From contig NZ_CP071409.1 in the NCBI RefSeq assembly GCF_022647505.1, forward strand, positions 1-64,000: DNA of 64,000 nucleotides, read 5' to 3'. Positions 20,952 through 29,329 of the stretch are shown here, piece by piece. Below the pieces are notes generated by a model that was given only the letters and a program-made list of their open reading frames with translations, made no database searches and had not been told where the DNA came from. The position numbers and the translations under genes are program-made. This DNA is from [Pantoea] beijingensis (GTDB lineage: Bacteria; Pseudomonadota; Gammaproteobacteria; Enterobacterales; Enterobacteriaceae). The stretch's first letter is position 1, and each line of letters opens with the position of its first letter.

Positions 20952-22262
20952 ATGAATACCGATCTGTACACCACAACGTTAAAAAAGCTTAATGCTAAAA
21001 TTATCCCTTTTATTATTATTTGCTACTTTGTTGCGAACTTAGATAAAACAAATATCTCTATCGCAGCATTGCAAATGAATGCTGATTTGGGATTGTCCGC
21101 CAGCATGTATGGACTTGGCGTAAGTATGTTTTATATCTCCTATATTATTTTTGAAATACCCAGTAATGTTTTTATGACACGAGTTGGCGCACGTATCTGG
21201 ATAGCTCGTATTATGGTGACATGGGGGATTGTCAGTGTCGGTATGTCTTTTGTTCATACCGCTAATCAACTCTATATTATGCGATTCCTGTTGGGTATGG
21301 CGGAAGCCGGATTCACTCCGGGTATCATATATTATATTTCCTGCTGGTTTCCGAAAAGTAATCGTGCGCGTGCGATGTCATTTTTCTATATGGGATCGGT
21401 TGCGGCTTCGATTATTGGCTTACCCGTATCCGGCTTGATCCTCAATATGCATGGTCTTGCCGAAGTGGCGGGTTGGCGCTGGCTATTTGCGCTGGAAGGC
21501 ATTCCGGCGGTGATGCTCGGTCTGTTGGTCTTGCGGCGTCTGCCAGATACCCCGGCACATGCAACATGGCTGAGCCAGGAACAAAAAAACTGGCTACAGC
21601 AGCGTTTAGTACAGGATAGCGCAGGCGTTGAAATTGGGGCGAATCACTCATGGATCAGCGCGTTAAAAAATAAAACGGTGATGTTGTTAAGCCTGGTATG
21701 GTTTTTACAGGCGTTCGGATCGATTGGCATCACGTTATTTATGCCACTGATTATAAAAAGTATGGCTGCGGATGAAAGTAACTTTGTCATTAGCCTTTAT
21801 TCAGCGGTCCCTTTCATATTTGCCTGCCTGTTTATGTATTTAAATGGCAGTCATTCAGACCGAACCCATGAGCGCTCCTGGCATATGGGGCTTCCTCTGA
21901 TTTTATCCGGATTGTCACTCACGCTGGCGATATATTCAGGAAGCCTGATGGCTTCATATATTTTGTTGGTATTAACCGTTGGCTTTAACTTCGCATTAAC
22001 GCCGATATTCTGGGCAGTAACGACGGAGAAATTGGCGGGTGTTGCGGCGGCGGCATCCATTGCTTTTATTAATACCATTGCCAATTTTGTTGGCCTTGGT
22101 TTACCCCCTGTGTTAGGGAAAATAAAAGATCTGACCAATAGTTACCATTATGGTCTGCTGATCGTTGCGGTCGCGCTCATTATCGGCGGAATCATTGGCA
22201 TTTTGGTTTCCCGGCCTGTACGAACTGTGACGAATAAAACCGCCACGACTCACATTTCTTGA
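20952..22262 (+). CDS. MFS transporter of the anion:cation symporter (ACS) family
   Basis: 436-aa transporter with about 12 membrane segments. The ATG at 20952 (MNTDLYTTTLKKLNAK) is preceded by a purine-rich site; an upstream in-frame start at 20907 lacks support. The N-terminal NLDKTNISIAALQMNADLG and the loop after helix 2, FMTRVGARIWIARI, are typical of ACS sugar-acid and phthalate-type carriers. It is not DgoT, which is the next gene, and is only distantly like it. It is inserted between dgoD and dgoT, so a second sugar-acid (aldonate or similar) uptake system under DgoR control is plausible. Substrate unknown. Confidence 0.85.
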   Translation: MNTDLYTTTLKKLNAKIIPFIIICYFVANLDKTNISIAALQMNADLGLSASMYGLGVSMFYISYIIFEIPSNVFMTRVGARIWIARIMVTWGIVSVGMSFVHTANQLYIMRFLLGMAEAGFTPGIIYYISCWFPKSNRARAMSFFYMGSVAASIIGLPVSGLILNMHGLAEVAGWRWLFALEGIPAVMLGLLVLRRLPDTPAHATWLSQEQKNWLQQRLVQDSAGVEIGANHSWISALKNKTVMLLSLVWFLQAFGSIGITLFMPLIIKSMAADESNFVISLYSAVPFIFACLFMYLNGSHSDRTHERSWHMGLPLILSGLSLTLAIYSGSLMASYILLVLTVGFNFALTPIFWAVTTEKLAGVAAAASIAFINTIANFVGLGLPPVLGKIKDLTNSYHYGLLIVAVALIIGGIIGILVSRPVRTVTNKTATTHIS

Positions 22263-22497
22263 GGATGATGCATAAAACAGAACGGTGGGGCAGGCAGCGT
22301 ATCTGCCCCATGTAACGCGTTGATTACGCATGAGCTGATGCTCTTTGCACAGTGCAGGCGATAATTTTAATCAGTAGCCAGGTCGCTCAGGCATAACAAA
22401 TAAGCCTGTAGCGTAGGGTATGGTGAATTCACACCTTTTTTAACCGCAGTGCAGGGTGATGCAATTCCCTATACAAAACTTAGGAGATATAACGATT

Positions 22498-23790
22498 ATG
22501 AGTACCTCTGTCATCGCGGAAAAACCTACACGTCGCCGTTATATAACGCTAATCATGATCTTTATCACTGTGGTCATCTGTTATGTAGACCGCGCTAACC
22601 TTGCAGTGGCATCAGCACATATTCAGGAAGAGTTTGGTATTTCTAAGGCCGAGATGGGCTATATTTTTTCGGCTTTTGCCTGGCTCTACACGCTCTGCCA
22701 GATCCCCGGCGGTTGGTTTCTCGATCGTGTTGGCTCGCGCTTAACCTACTTTATCGCTATTTTTGGCTGGTCGGTGGCGACATTACTTCAGGGATTTGCG
22801 ACGGGCTTATTCTCTTTGATTGGCCTGCGTGCGATCACTGGTATTTTTGAAGCGCCTGCGTTTCCAACCAATAACCGCATGGTCACCAGTTGGTTCCCCG
22901 AACGCGAGCGTGCCTCTGCCGTTGGTTTCTATACATCCGGACAGTTCGTTGGTCTGGCATTTCTCACACCGTTGTTGATCTGGATCCAGGAGCTGTTGAG
23001 TTGGCACTGGGTCTTTATTTTGACGGGAGGAATAGGCATCGTTTGGTCATTTATTTGGTTCAAAGTTTATCAACCCCCGCGTGCCAGCAAAGGGATCAAC
23101 AAAGCTGAACTGGACTATATCCGCGATGGCGGTGGATTGGTTGACGGTGATGCGCCAGCGGAAAGAAAGCAGCGTGTGGCACTGAGTGCTGCTGACTGGA
23201 AACTGGTCTTCCATCGTAAGCTGGTGGGGGTTTATTTGGGTCAGTTTGCGGTGACATCAACGTTGTGGTTTTTCCTGACCTGGTTCCCAAACTATTTAAC
23301 GCAGGAAAAAGGCATTGCAGCATTGCAGGCGGGATTTATGACAACGGTTCCGTTCCTGGCGGCATTTTTTGGTGTACTGCTGTCGGGTTGGGTCGCCGAT
23401 CGTCTGGTACGTAAAGGTTATTCACTGGGTGTTGCCCGTAAGACGCCGATCATCTGCGGCTTACTGGTTTCAACCTGTATCATGGGCGCGAATTATACCA
23501 ACGATCCGATATGGATTATGGTGCTGATGGCGCTGGCTTTCTTTGGTAACGGTTTCGCCTCGATTACCTGGTCGCTGGTCTCTTCACTGGCGCCGATGCG
23601 ATTGATTGGTCTGACCGGTGGCGTATTTAATTTTGTTGGCGGATTAGGTGGGATCACCGTTCCTCTGGTTATTGGTTATCTGGCGCAGGGGTATGGTTTT
23701 GCGCCTGCCTTAGTCTATATCTCGATTGTTGCTCTGTTAGGGGCGCTTTCTTATATTTTGCTGGTTGGAAAAGTGGAACGTGTAGGCTAA
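22498..23790 (+). CDS. dgoT: D-galactonate transporter DgoT
   Basis: 430-aa MFS (ACS family) proton symporter for D-galactonate. From the ATG at 22498 the sequence aligns throughout with E. coli Dgo[78 protein letters not shown]. The ribosome binding site is AGGAG 10 bp upstream. It follows a 235-bp gap after the other MFS gene, which probably holds its own promoter. yidR is next. Confidence 0.95.
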   Translation: MSTSVIAEKPTRRRYITLIMIFITVVICYVDRANLAVASAHIQEEFGISKAEMGYIFSAFAWLYTLCQIPGGWFLDRVGSRLTYFIAIFGWSVATLLQGFATGLFSLIGLRAITGIFEAPAFPTNNRMVTSWFPERERASAVGFYTSGQFVGLAFLTPLLIWIQELLSWHWVFILTGGIGIVWSFIWFKVYQPPRASKGINKAELDYIRDGGGLVDGDAPAERKQRVALSAADWKLVFHRKLVGVYLGQFAVTSTLWFFLTWFPNYLTQEKGIAALQAGFMTTVPFLAAFFGVLLSGWVADRLVRKGYSLGVARKTPIICGLLVSTCIMGANYTNDPIWIMVLMALAFFGNGFASITWSLVSSLAPMRLIGLTGGVFNFVGGLGGITVPLVIGYLAQGYGFAPALVYISIVALLGALSYILLVGKVERVG

Positions 23791-23807
23791 ACGCATTGAA
23801 TGATTTA

Positions 23808-23834
23808 CCCTGAGGCAGTTCAACTGCCTCAGGG
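23808..23834. terminator. Hairpin between dgoT and yidR
   Basis: A perfect 11-bp stem CCCTGAGGCAG/CTGCCTCAGGG with a TTCAA loop begins 18 bp after dgoT and ends 9 bp before the yidR ATG. There is no T-run. It could mark the end of dgo transcripts. It also brackets the yidR ribosome binding region (CAGGG), so it may affect yidR translation. Confidence 0.5.
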
Positions 23835-23843
23835 ATTGCCACG

Positions 23844-25106
23844 ATGAAACAACTCACATTTGACGAGCGCCATCATCAGCTCACTAACGTCAATGTCTGG
23901 ACCGCCGATAGCCAGTGGCTGGTATATGATGTGCGGCCCAGCGGCGCTTCTTTTACCAGCCTGACGATTGAGCGCGTTCATGTTCTCACGGGGGAGACGG
24001 AAGTTCTTTACCAGGCAAAGGATGGTGCGTACGTTGGTGTCGTCACCGTTAGCCCCGATCTTCCCGCGCGTTATGTTTGTATCCATGGCCCGGAGCACCC
24101 TGACAGCAACTGGAAATATGACTTCCATCATCGACGTGGCGTGATTGTGCAAAATGGCCATGCCGAAAATCTTGATGCCTGCGATATCACACCACCTTTT
24201 ACACCAGGCGCATTGCGGGGCGGTAGTCATGTTCACGTCTTTAGCCCGGACGGCTCGCGGATCAGCTTTACTTATAACGATCATGTGATGCATGAATACG
24301 ATATCGCAGAAGATCTGCGTAACGTCGGTATCGCGCTGCCGCTTCATGCAGTTTGCCCGCCAAAGCAGCATTCGCGTGAGTATGACGGCAGTCATTTCTG
24401 TGTTCTTGTGAGTAAAACCACCGCCAGTCCAATACCGGGAAGTGATGAAATTAATCGTGCCTACGAAGAGGGCTGGGTGGGGCATCAAGGCTACCAAAAA
24501 ACCGATGGTAGCCATCAGCGCTGGGCATTGGCGTTTATTGGTGACACGCTTTCCAGCAGCAGTGAAAAAGTGGCCGAAGTATTTATTGTTGATCTGCCTG
24601 AGCGCCTGAAAGATTACGCGTTGCCGGGCGTAGCGCCGCTGGAGGGGACGGAAACCACCTTGCCTGCGCCACCACGCGGCGTTGAGCAGCGTCGTTTAAC
24701 CTTTACGGATAAACGACGCTTTCCTGGATTGGTGAGTCAGCCACGTCACTGGTTACGGGTATCGCCGGATGGGCGTTCGATTGCTTTTCTGATGAAAGAT
24801 GATTGCGGCGTTGTACAGCTATGGACCATTTCTCCCAATGGGGGCGAGCCAAAGCAAATAAGCCAAAGTCACTATGATATACAGTCGGCGTTTAGCTGGC
24901 ATCCTGACGGAAAAATGGTCGCATTTATCTGTGATAACAGCGTGATGCTGTGTGATATCGACAGCGGTGAATTGAAAAGGATAACGGCGCGGAATGAACA
25001 CGCACCGTGCGGTGATGCCGTTGTATTTTCACCAGACGGTCAGTACGTCGCCTGGATGAATGATGTGAATGGCTTCCGCCAACTCTTTACTGCTGTGGTG
25101 AATTAG
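23844..25106 (+). CDS. yidR: YidR family beta-propeller protein (DUF3748)
   Basis: 420-aa protein aligning end to end with E. coli YidR: MKQLTFDERHHQLTNVNVWT, VYDVRPSGASF, HDFHHRRGVIV-like block, SYNDHVMHE-like block, EINRAYEEGWVG, LPAPPRGVEQRRLTF. It has TolB/WD40-like repeated blades ending in SPDG motifs (VFSPDGSRI, VSPDGRSIAF, WHPDGKMVAF, FSPDGQYVAWM). No signal peptide is visible. Biochemical function is unknown. The last 20 bp overlap tail-to-tail with yidQ on the other strand. Confidence 0.9.
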   Translation: MKQLTFDERHHQLTNVNVWTADSQWLVYDVRPSGASFTSLTIERVHVLTGETEVLYQAKDGAYVGVVTVSPDLPARYVCIHGPEHPDSNWKYDFHHRRGVIVQNGHAENLDACDITPPFTPGALRGGSHVHVFSPDGSRISFTYNDHVMHEYDIAEDLRNVGIALPLHAVCPPKQHSREYDGSHFCVLVSKTTASPIPGSDEINRAYEEGWVGHQGYQKTDGSHQRWALAFIGDTLSSSSEKVAEVFIVDLPERLKDYALPGVAPLEGTETTLPAPPRGVEQRRLTFTDKRRFPGLVSQPRHWLRVSPDGRSIAFLMKDDCGVVQLWTISPNGGEPKQISQSHYDIQSAFSWHPDGKMVAFICDNSVMLCDIDSGELKRITARNEHAPCGDAVVFSPDGQYVAWMNDVNGFRQLFTAVVN

Positions 25107-25458
25107 CGGCCAGCGGTGCAGCTTGACTCAGGCTATCCTGGGTAGCAGAAATTCTTTCGCTTTTTAAAACGCGCTCACGCGGGGAGTCTTCACTCTTATC
25201 GTCGTCAGCGCGCGCGTAGTCCCACGGAAGCAGGAGCGTGTCCATGACCGCTGAAAATGGCAGATCGATCGCCGCCAGCGGTTTGATCGCCCAACTGGTA
25301 TCATCATTAACCAGCATCTCTGCGCTGGCTCGGGTGCCCGGATAATATCCCTGGCTGGCTCCAGTATGGGACATCACGCTGGAACAACCTGTCGTACTCG
25401 CTACGCAGCAGCAAGCGAACAAACTGGCTAAACGAATTTTCTTCATGGCTTTCATCAT
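25087..25458 (-). CDS. yidQ: YidQ family lipoprotein (DUF1375)
   Basis: About 123-aa predicted outer-membrane lipoprotein. The signal peptide runs MMKAMKKIRLASLFACCCVA and ends in the lipobox STTGC. The mature part has the family blocks SSVMSHTG, YPGTRAS, and AIDLPFSAVMDTLLLPWDYA. Four consecutive ATG codons precede Lys, so the exact start is uncertain by a few residues. A GAAGGG site favours the second or third. The 3' end overlaps yidR convergently by 20 bp. Confidence 0.88.
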   Translation of the reverse strand: MMKAMKKIRLASLFACCCVASTTGCSSVMSHTGASQGYYPGTRASAEMLVNDDTSWAIKPLAAIDLPFSAVMDTLLLPWDYARADDDKSEDSPRERVLKSERISATQDSLSQAAPLAANSPQQ

Positions 25459-25668
25459 CATCATCCCTTCAGTCAAAGCATCACGCCCGGCTGGGTTTCA
25501 TTACCGACGTGTAGGGCATATTCCCGGCGACTCTTTGGTCACTCGTACACGTTTACCGATAATACCCTGGTTAGCTTGTTGCAGCGGCAACGGTAGTTAA
25601 CCAACGTTATATTGCCCCTGAGTGTATGACATTCAGTGCATTCTGGTTAAAAAAATTACTCTTCTGCT

Positions 25669-25697
25669 CTTGAAAGCCGACTGATTGTCACCATTTT
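25669..25697 (+). promoter_or_regulatory. Sigma-32 (RpoH) promoter of ibpA
   Basis: CTTGAAA (25669-25675), a 14-bp spacer and ACCATTTT (25690-25697) match the sigma-32 consensus CTTGAAA-N13/14-CCCCATNT well. It lies about 113 bp before the ibpA ATG, leaving a leader of ~105 nt. Confidence 0.85.
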
Positions 25698-25769
25698 TAT
25701 AACACGGTCACAAAAGCGTACGCCGACAGGGTACAACTTGCGTGGCTGGCAACCTGTCCATTGTGGAAG

Positions 25770-25812
25770 GTTGTGCACAAATCTTGCTGAAATATCAGGA
25801 GTATTAATAATG
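25770..25812 (+). promoter_or_regulatory. ROSE-type RNA thermometer in the ibpA leader
   Basis: In the 5' leader, CTTGCTG (TTGCT at 25784-25788) faces the Shine-Dalgarno sequence AGGAG (25797-25801) across a short loop. The U(U/C)GCU anti-SD element is the hallmark of ROSE thermometers of small heat-shock genes. It masks the ribosome site at low temperature. E. coli ibpA is controlled the same way. Folding was judged by eye only. Confidence 0.65.
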
Positions 25813-26229
25813 CGTAATTTCGACCTTTCCCCTCTTTACCGTTCTGCTATTGGTTTCGATCGTTTGATTAATCTGCTGGAATCGAATCAGGGCCAGAGTA
25901 ATGGCGGCTATCCTCCCTATAATGTGGAGTTGGTCAGTGAAAACCAATACCGAATTACGATTGCCGTCGCGGGATTTGCACAAAGCGAACTGGATATTAC
26001 CGCGCACGACAATCTGCTGATCGTACGGGGTGCCCATGCTGAAGAGCAAACCGAGCGCCAGTACCTCTATCAGGGGATTGCGGAACGTAACTTCGAACGC
26101 AAATTCCAGCTGGCAGAGCATGTCCATGTGCGTGATGCTCGCTTAGAGAATGGTTTGCTGTATATCGATTTGGAACGTGTTGTACCTGAAGCAATGAAGC
26201 CACGTCGCATTGATATCCTCAGCGAATAG
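25810..26229 (+). CDS. ibpA: Small heat-shock protein IbpA
   Basis: 139-aa alpha-crystallin-domain chaperone that coats aggregating proteins in the cytoplasm. The ATG at 25810 gives [19 protein letters not shown], the standard IbpA N-terminus. The alpha-crystallin domain spans about residues 37-125 ([20 protein letters not shown] to [11 protein letters not shown]). The conserved IxI-type tail is RRIDI. Sigma-32 promoter and ROSE-like leader are visible upstream. No ibpB follows; the next gene is on the other strand. Absence of ibpB at this site is a known Erwiniaceae trait. Confidence 0.95.
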   Translation: MRNFDLSPLYRSAIGFDRLINLLESNQGQSNGGYPPYNVELVSENQYRITIAVAGFAQSELDITAHDNLLIVRGAHAEEQTERQYLYQGIAERNFERKFQLAEHVHVRDARLENGLLYIDLERVVPEAMKPRRIDILSE

Positions 26230-26243
26230 CGTCTTCAAACGTG

Positions 26244-26267
26244 CGCCGCGGAAAGCCGCGGCGTTTT
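26244..26267 (+). terminator. Terminator of ibpA
   Basis: Perfect 8-bp GC stem CGCCGCGG/CCGCGGCG with an AAAG loop followed by TTTT, 14 bp after the ibpA stop. Confidence 0.88.
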
Positions 26268-26298
26268 AGCCTCTTACCGACAAGGGCGGCGAAGGCAT

Positions 26299-27216
26299 TT
26301 AGCCTGTCCGCTCGGCAATGCGACGATGCGCAGGTGTCAGAAAGCCGCCGAAAACGTTCAACAGTAATCCCGCAATTATGATCAGTGCGCCAGCAATTTG
26401 TATCGGCGAGAGCATCTCATCCAGCAACAGTGCGGCGCTAATAATTCCCACAACCGGTACCAGTAGCGCCAGTGGCGCAACACGCCAGGTTTCATAGCGA
26501 TTAAGCAAATCCCCCCAAATGGCGTAGCCAACAATGGTGGCGATAAAGGCCAGGTAAATCAGCGCCAGTATGGTTTGCGTATTAATATTCATCAGGCTCA
26601 GGATAATAGTCTGCTGTCCTTCATACAGCCACGAACAGGCGAAGAACGGGATGATGGGCACCAGCGCGCTCCACACCACCAGCGACATAATCGGTGCCTT
26701 GCTGTTACGCATGATGACCTTATTAGTAATATTGCCCAGCGCCCAGGAGAGTGCAGCGCCCAGCGTGAGCATCAGGGTTATCATGGTAATACCACCCATA
26801 GCCTGATTTTCCATACTCGCTTTTGCAAGCAGCACCATGCCGACACAGGCAATCAGAATACCGACGAAATGGTGCCACTTCAGTTTTTCCGATAACAACA
26901 ATGCACCCAGCAGAAGAGTAAAAAATGCTTGTGCCTGAATCACCAGTGAGGCAATCCCTGCTGGCATTCCCAGTTTTATGGCCAGAAAAAGGAATGCGAA
27001 CTGACCAAAGCTGATAGTCATGCCATAAACCACCAGCCATTTGATCGGGATTTTAGGTGGTTTGATAAAAAAGATGGCGGGAAACGCAACCAGCGTGAAG
27101 CGTAAACCGGCCAGTAAAAAGGGTGGCATATCGTGAAGTCCCAGCTTAATCACAACAAAGTTCACGCCCCAGGCAACCACCACACAGAGAGCCAGCAACA
27201 TATCTTTGACAGACAT
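26299..27216 (-). CDS. eamA: EamA-type (DMT superfamily) exporter
   Basis: 305-aa inner-membrane exporter with ten predicted helices in two EamA repeats. It aligns well with E. coli EamA (YdeD), the O-acetylserine/cysteine exporter: VVAWGVNFVVIKLGLHDMPP, LAGLRFTLVAFPAIFF, MPAGIASLVIQAQAFFTLLLG, WSALVPIIPFF, YETWRVAPLALLVPVVG. It is the last gene of the minus-strand run that starts at 32082, 21 bp after the YbaK-type gene. Placed here it may export the product of that pathway rather than serve only cysteine metabolites. That role is inferred from position. Confidence 0.85.
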   Translation of the reverse strand: MSVKDMLLALCVVVAWGVNFVVIKLGLHDMPPFLLAGLRFTLVAFPAIFFIKPPKIPIKWLVVYGMTISFGQFAFLFLAIKLGMPAGIASLVIQAQAFFTLLLGALLLSEKLKWHHFVGILIACVGMVLLAKASMENQAMGGITMITLMLTLGAALSWALGNITNKVIMRNSKAPIMSLVVWSALVPIIPFFACSWLYEGQQTIILSLMNINTQTILALIYLAFIATIVGYAIWGDLLNRYETWRVAPLALLVPVVGIISAALLLDEMLSPIQIAGALIIIAGLLLNVFGGFLTPAHRRIAERTG

Positions 27217-27237
27217 TACTTTTTCCTTCTGTAACGC

Positions 27238-27738
27238 TTATTCAGCGTTAACCACGACGGGCGTGGAAATTTCACCCAGGCAGCTTTCGCCCACCACGCG
27301 GAAATAGTCTTCAACGTTCAGCGCGAGCGATTTGTCTAATTCGCCAGCGTTAAAAAATAGCGTGCCCACACTGCGTAAGCGATCGTCAACCAGCAGCGTT
27401 AATCGGTCATCAAAACTAAAAGGCGGTACAGCTCCCATAACACACTGCGTGAGTGCCTGCGCAACTTCTGGCGGGGCGAAGCTTGATTTCTTACCGCCGC
27501 TCCGCTTAGCCACCTCTTTGAAGTTCACCTTACTGTCGCCTGGTACGATAGCCAGCACGTAGCGTACGGGCTCTGCACCGGCAATCACCTGTAGTACCAT
27601 CGCTTTGGCTGCCTGCTCGGGAGCATTGCCGCGAATGGCACTGATCAGCTCGGTTCGCCCTTCTGGCGGATGCTCGATAATCCGGTAATTCGCCTGTTTC
27701 TCATTCAGTAAGGCCAGTAATTTTTCAAAGGTTGTCAT
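27238..27738 (-). CDS. YbaK/EbsC-type aminoacyl-tRNA editing-domain protein (YeaK-like)
   Basis: 166-aa free-standing editing domain from the ATG at 27738 (MTTFEKLLALLNEKQANYR), with GAGGAG upstream; a longer reading to 27768 is unlikely. Family marks are KAMVLQVIAG, the invariant substrate-pocket lysine region SKVNFKEVAKRSGGKKSSFA, GAVPPFSF and FNAGELDKSLAL. Relatives (YbaK, YeaK, ProXp) hydrolyse mischarged aminoacyl-tRNAs in trans. It most resembles YeaK. It lies inside the small-molecule gene run, 78 bp after the 2OG oxygenase and 21 bp before eamA. A self-protection role against a product mimicking an amino acid is possible but untested. Confidence 0.82.
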   Translation of the reverse strand: MTTFEKLLALLNEKQANYRIIEHPPEGRTELISAIRGNAPEQAAKAMVLQVIAGAEPVRYVLAIVPGDSKVNFKEVAKRSGGKKSSFAPPEVAQALTQCVMGAVPPFSFDDRLTLLVDDRLRSVGTLFFNAGELDKSLALNVEDYFRVVGESCLGEISTPVVVNAE

Positions 27739-27816
27739 GCATAAACTCCTCTTGAGTCGCGTTGTCATTCCGGCTATAGCGTGCCGACAACGCGCATTAT
27801 TTCGGCGAAAACGCGG

Positions 27817-28617
27817 CTAGCTCCAGGCAATGGCGTTCTTCATTTTTTTATCGGTCAAGCCAAAGAAGAAGCCCATAGTGATGCGCGTATCGCCTGAGAC
27901 GCGATCAATCTCATGGTAATAAGCCGGATTGAAAATATAGATATCGCCCTGACGTGGCTTGAATTCACAGATTTCACATGCGTTAATCACATCGCTGTGA
28001 TAGCCGAGTTCACCCTGAGTTTTAAATTTCTCATCCTCAGGTAACCATTTTTTCTTATAGATGCGCAGAGTTCCTCCGCTGTCGCACTCTTGCAGACAAA
28101 CAACGCAACTGAGCTGATGGGCGATCTGTGTGACGACCAGTCCACTGCCGGCGGCATCGCGCACGATATGATCGTTGTGCAGCGGATTAGCAACACCGTC
28201 GGCGTGGAAACGCACAATTGAACCGGAGTATTCCCCAAGCTGCGGTTCCACAGCGGTTTCCAGCGTTTCCAACTGGAGCGCATGTTTTACCCACTGATAA
28301 ACATTGTTTTTTAATATCGCTAGCGAGTCTGGTAATGCCGGTTGAATATCGCGCAGTTCGGTAAAATAATTTTCCGGTGCGGCAGTATGTTTAGCCAGAT
28401 AGGGCCCGAGAGTGGTAAGGGCACCGTTAGAATAGTGAGAGACGCGAATTTTTTCGCGGCACTGGCGTAAGTTTTCTACGATGGCGTGGGTGTCATTAGG
28501 TTGCAGAAAACCGCGCATGACCAGTAGGGGTACGCGCGCGGTAACGATATCGTCAAGCCAGGTTCTTTCAATAAACATGGTGGGGTTAATGACGCGAATG
28601 TGATTAAAAATGGCCAT
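27817..28617 (-). CDS. 2-oxoglutarate/Fe(II)-dependent oxygenase-like protein
   Basis: 266-aa protein from the ATG at 28617 (MAIFNHIRVINPTMF), preceded by GGAG. It shows a probable non-haem iron facial triad: His147-x-Asp149 in LHNDHIV, and His235 in NPAYYHEID. Arg245 in GDTRITMGFF is a candidate 2-oxoglutarate carboxylate ligand. The DIYIFNP strand before the distal His is typical of cupin-fold hydroxylases. No signal peptide. It follows the amidotransferase gene by 4 bp and so belongs to the same operon. Hydroxylation, desaturation or halogenation of the pathway intermediate are all possible. Substrate unknown. Confidence 0.78.
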   Translation of the reverse strand: MAIFNHIRVINPTMFIERTWLDDIVTARVPLLVMRGFLQPNDTHAIVENLRQCREKIRVSHYSNGALTTLGPYLAKHTAAPENYFTELRDIQPALPDSLAILKNNVYQWVKHALQLETLETAVEPQLGEYSGSIVRFHADGVANPLHNDHIVRDAAGSGLVVTQIAHQLSCVVCLQECDSGGTLRIYKKKWLPEDEKFKTQGELGYHSDVINACEICEFKPRQGDIYIFNPAYYHEIDRVSGDTRITMGFFFGLTDKKMKNAIAWS

Positions 28618-28621
28618 GATT

Positions 28622-29329
28622 TCACTCCGCAAAGTTTACTTCATGTAGTTCATGATTATGCATACGGCGCCATTTCGACGCTTCGCCCAAGTGTGAGATG
28701 GTTTCTGATGAAATGTATGTCGTTTCCGCTGTTTGATAACAATTCAGCGTAAAATAGTGAGGATAGGGGGTGTCATCGGGATGCCATTGCCATGCCCAGG
28801 CTTTCTCTTTGGTGATAAAAAACGCGTTGCCCGCGCTGCCTCCCGGTGCGATTTGCGCCATTTTGTCGCTTAAATAACGCTGATTGAGATCGCCAGGCGT
28901 TATGTGATCAACGATGTATTCCAGATATTCCGCCGAATCAAACCGTGATTCCTTCAGCCCCAAATGTGGATAAATAGTGGGTAAAAACCCGTTATGCATC
29001 ATGAACCACTCGGTTTCCCCACTGTTGCGCCGTAGCGGATGTGAAAACTGGACCCCGCTATTTTTGCTGAGCGTGGCGTGGCGAACGTGTACCGCTAAAA
29101 AACGCGTCTTGATGCGGGAGAAATCAATATCAGGTAAGGCATCAGCAAAGGTGCCGGTGCCGTGCAGAGTGCGGATTTCACCTTCATCCAGCCATAAACA
29201 TCCCCAGCCGTTAGGATGTTGTTTAATCGGACCATCATGCTGCGCGGTTTCGCCACAGCTCATGGCACGGGCAGCTTGCATCACGTCGGCAACGGAAAAA
29301 TCGCCGCGCGCTAAAATCATCCTGCACAT
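28622..29329 (-). CDS. Class II (Ntn) glutamine amidotransferase
   Basis: 235-aa protein starting MCRMILARGDF, so Cys2 becomes the N-terminal nucleophile after Met removal, as in GATase II enzymes (GlmS, PurF, EgtC). Other landmarks are HPNGWGCLW, VHVRHAT and MMHNGFLP, which form the glutamine pocket and oxyanion hole. It supplies ammonia from glutamine but has no synthetase domain of its own. The PP-loop protein two genes upstream is the obvious partner, giving a split asparagine-synthetase-like pair. The start overlaps the ATP-grasp gene by 13 bp. It most resembles EgtC/YafJ-type stand-alone domains. Confidence 0.85.
   Translation of the reverse strand: MCRMILARGDFSVADVMQAARAMSCGETAQHDGPIKQHPNGWGCLWLDEGEIRTLHGTGTFADALPDIDFSRIKTRFLAVHVRHATLSKNSGVQFSHPLRRNSGETEWFMMHNGFLPTIYPHLGLKESRFDSAEYLEYIVDHITPGDLNQRYLSDKMAQIAPGGSAGNAFFITKEKAWAWQWHPDDTPYPHYFTLNCYQTAETTYISSETISHLGEASKWRRMHNHELHEVNFAE

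Noticed and set aside
20952..22262. This MFS gene as dgoT
   Set aside because: The gene at 22498 aligns end to end with E. coli DgoT; this one does not.
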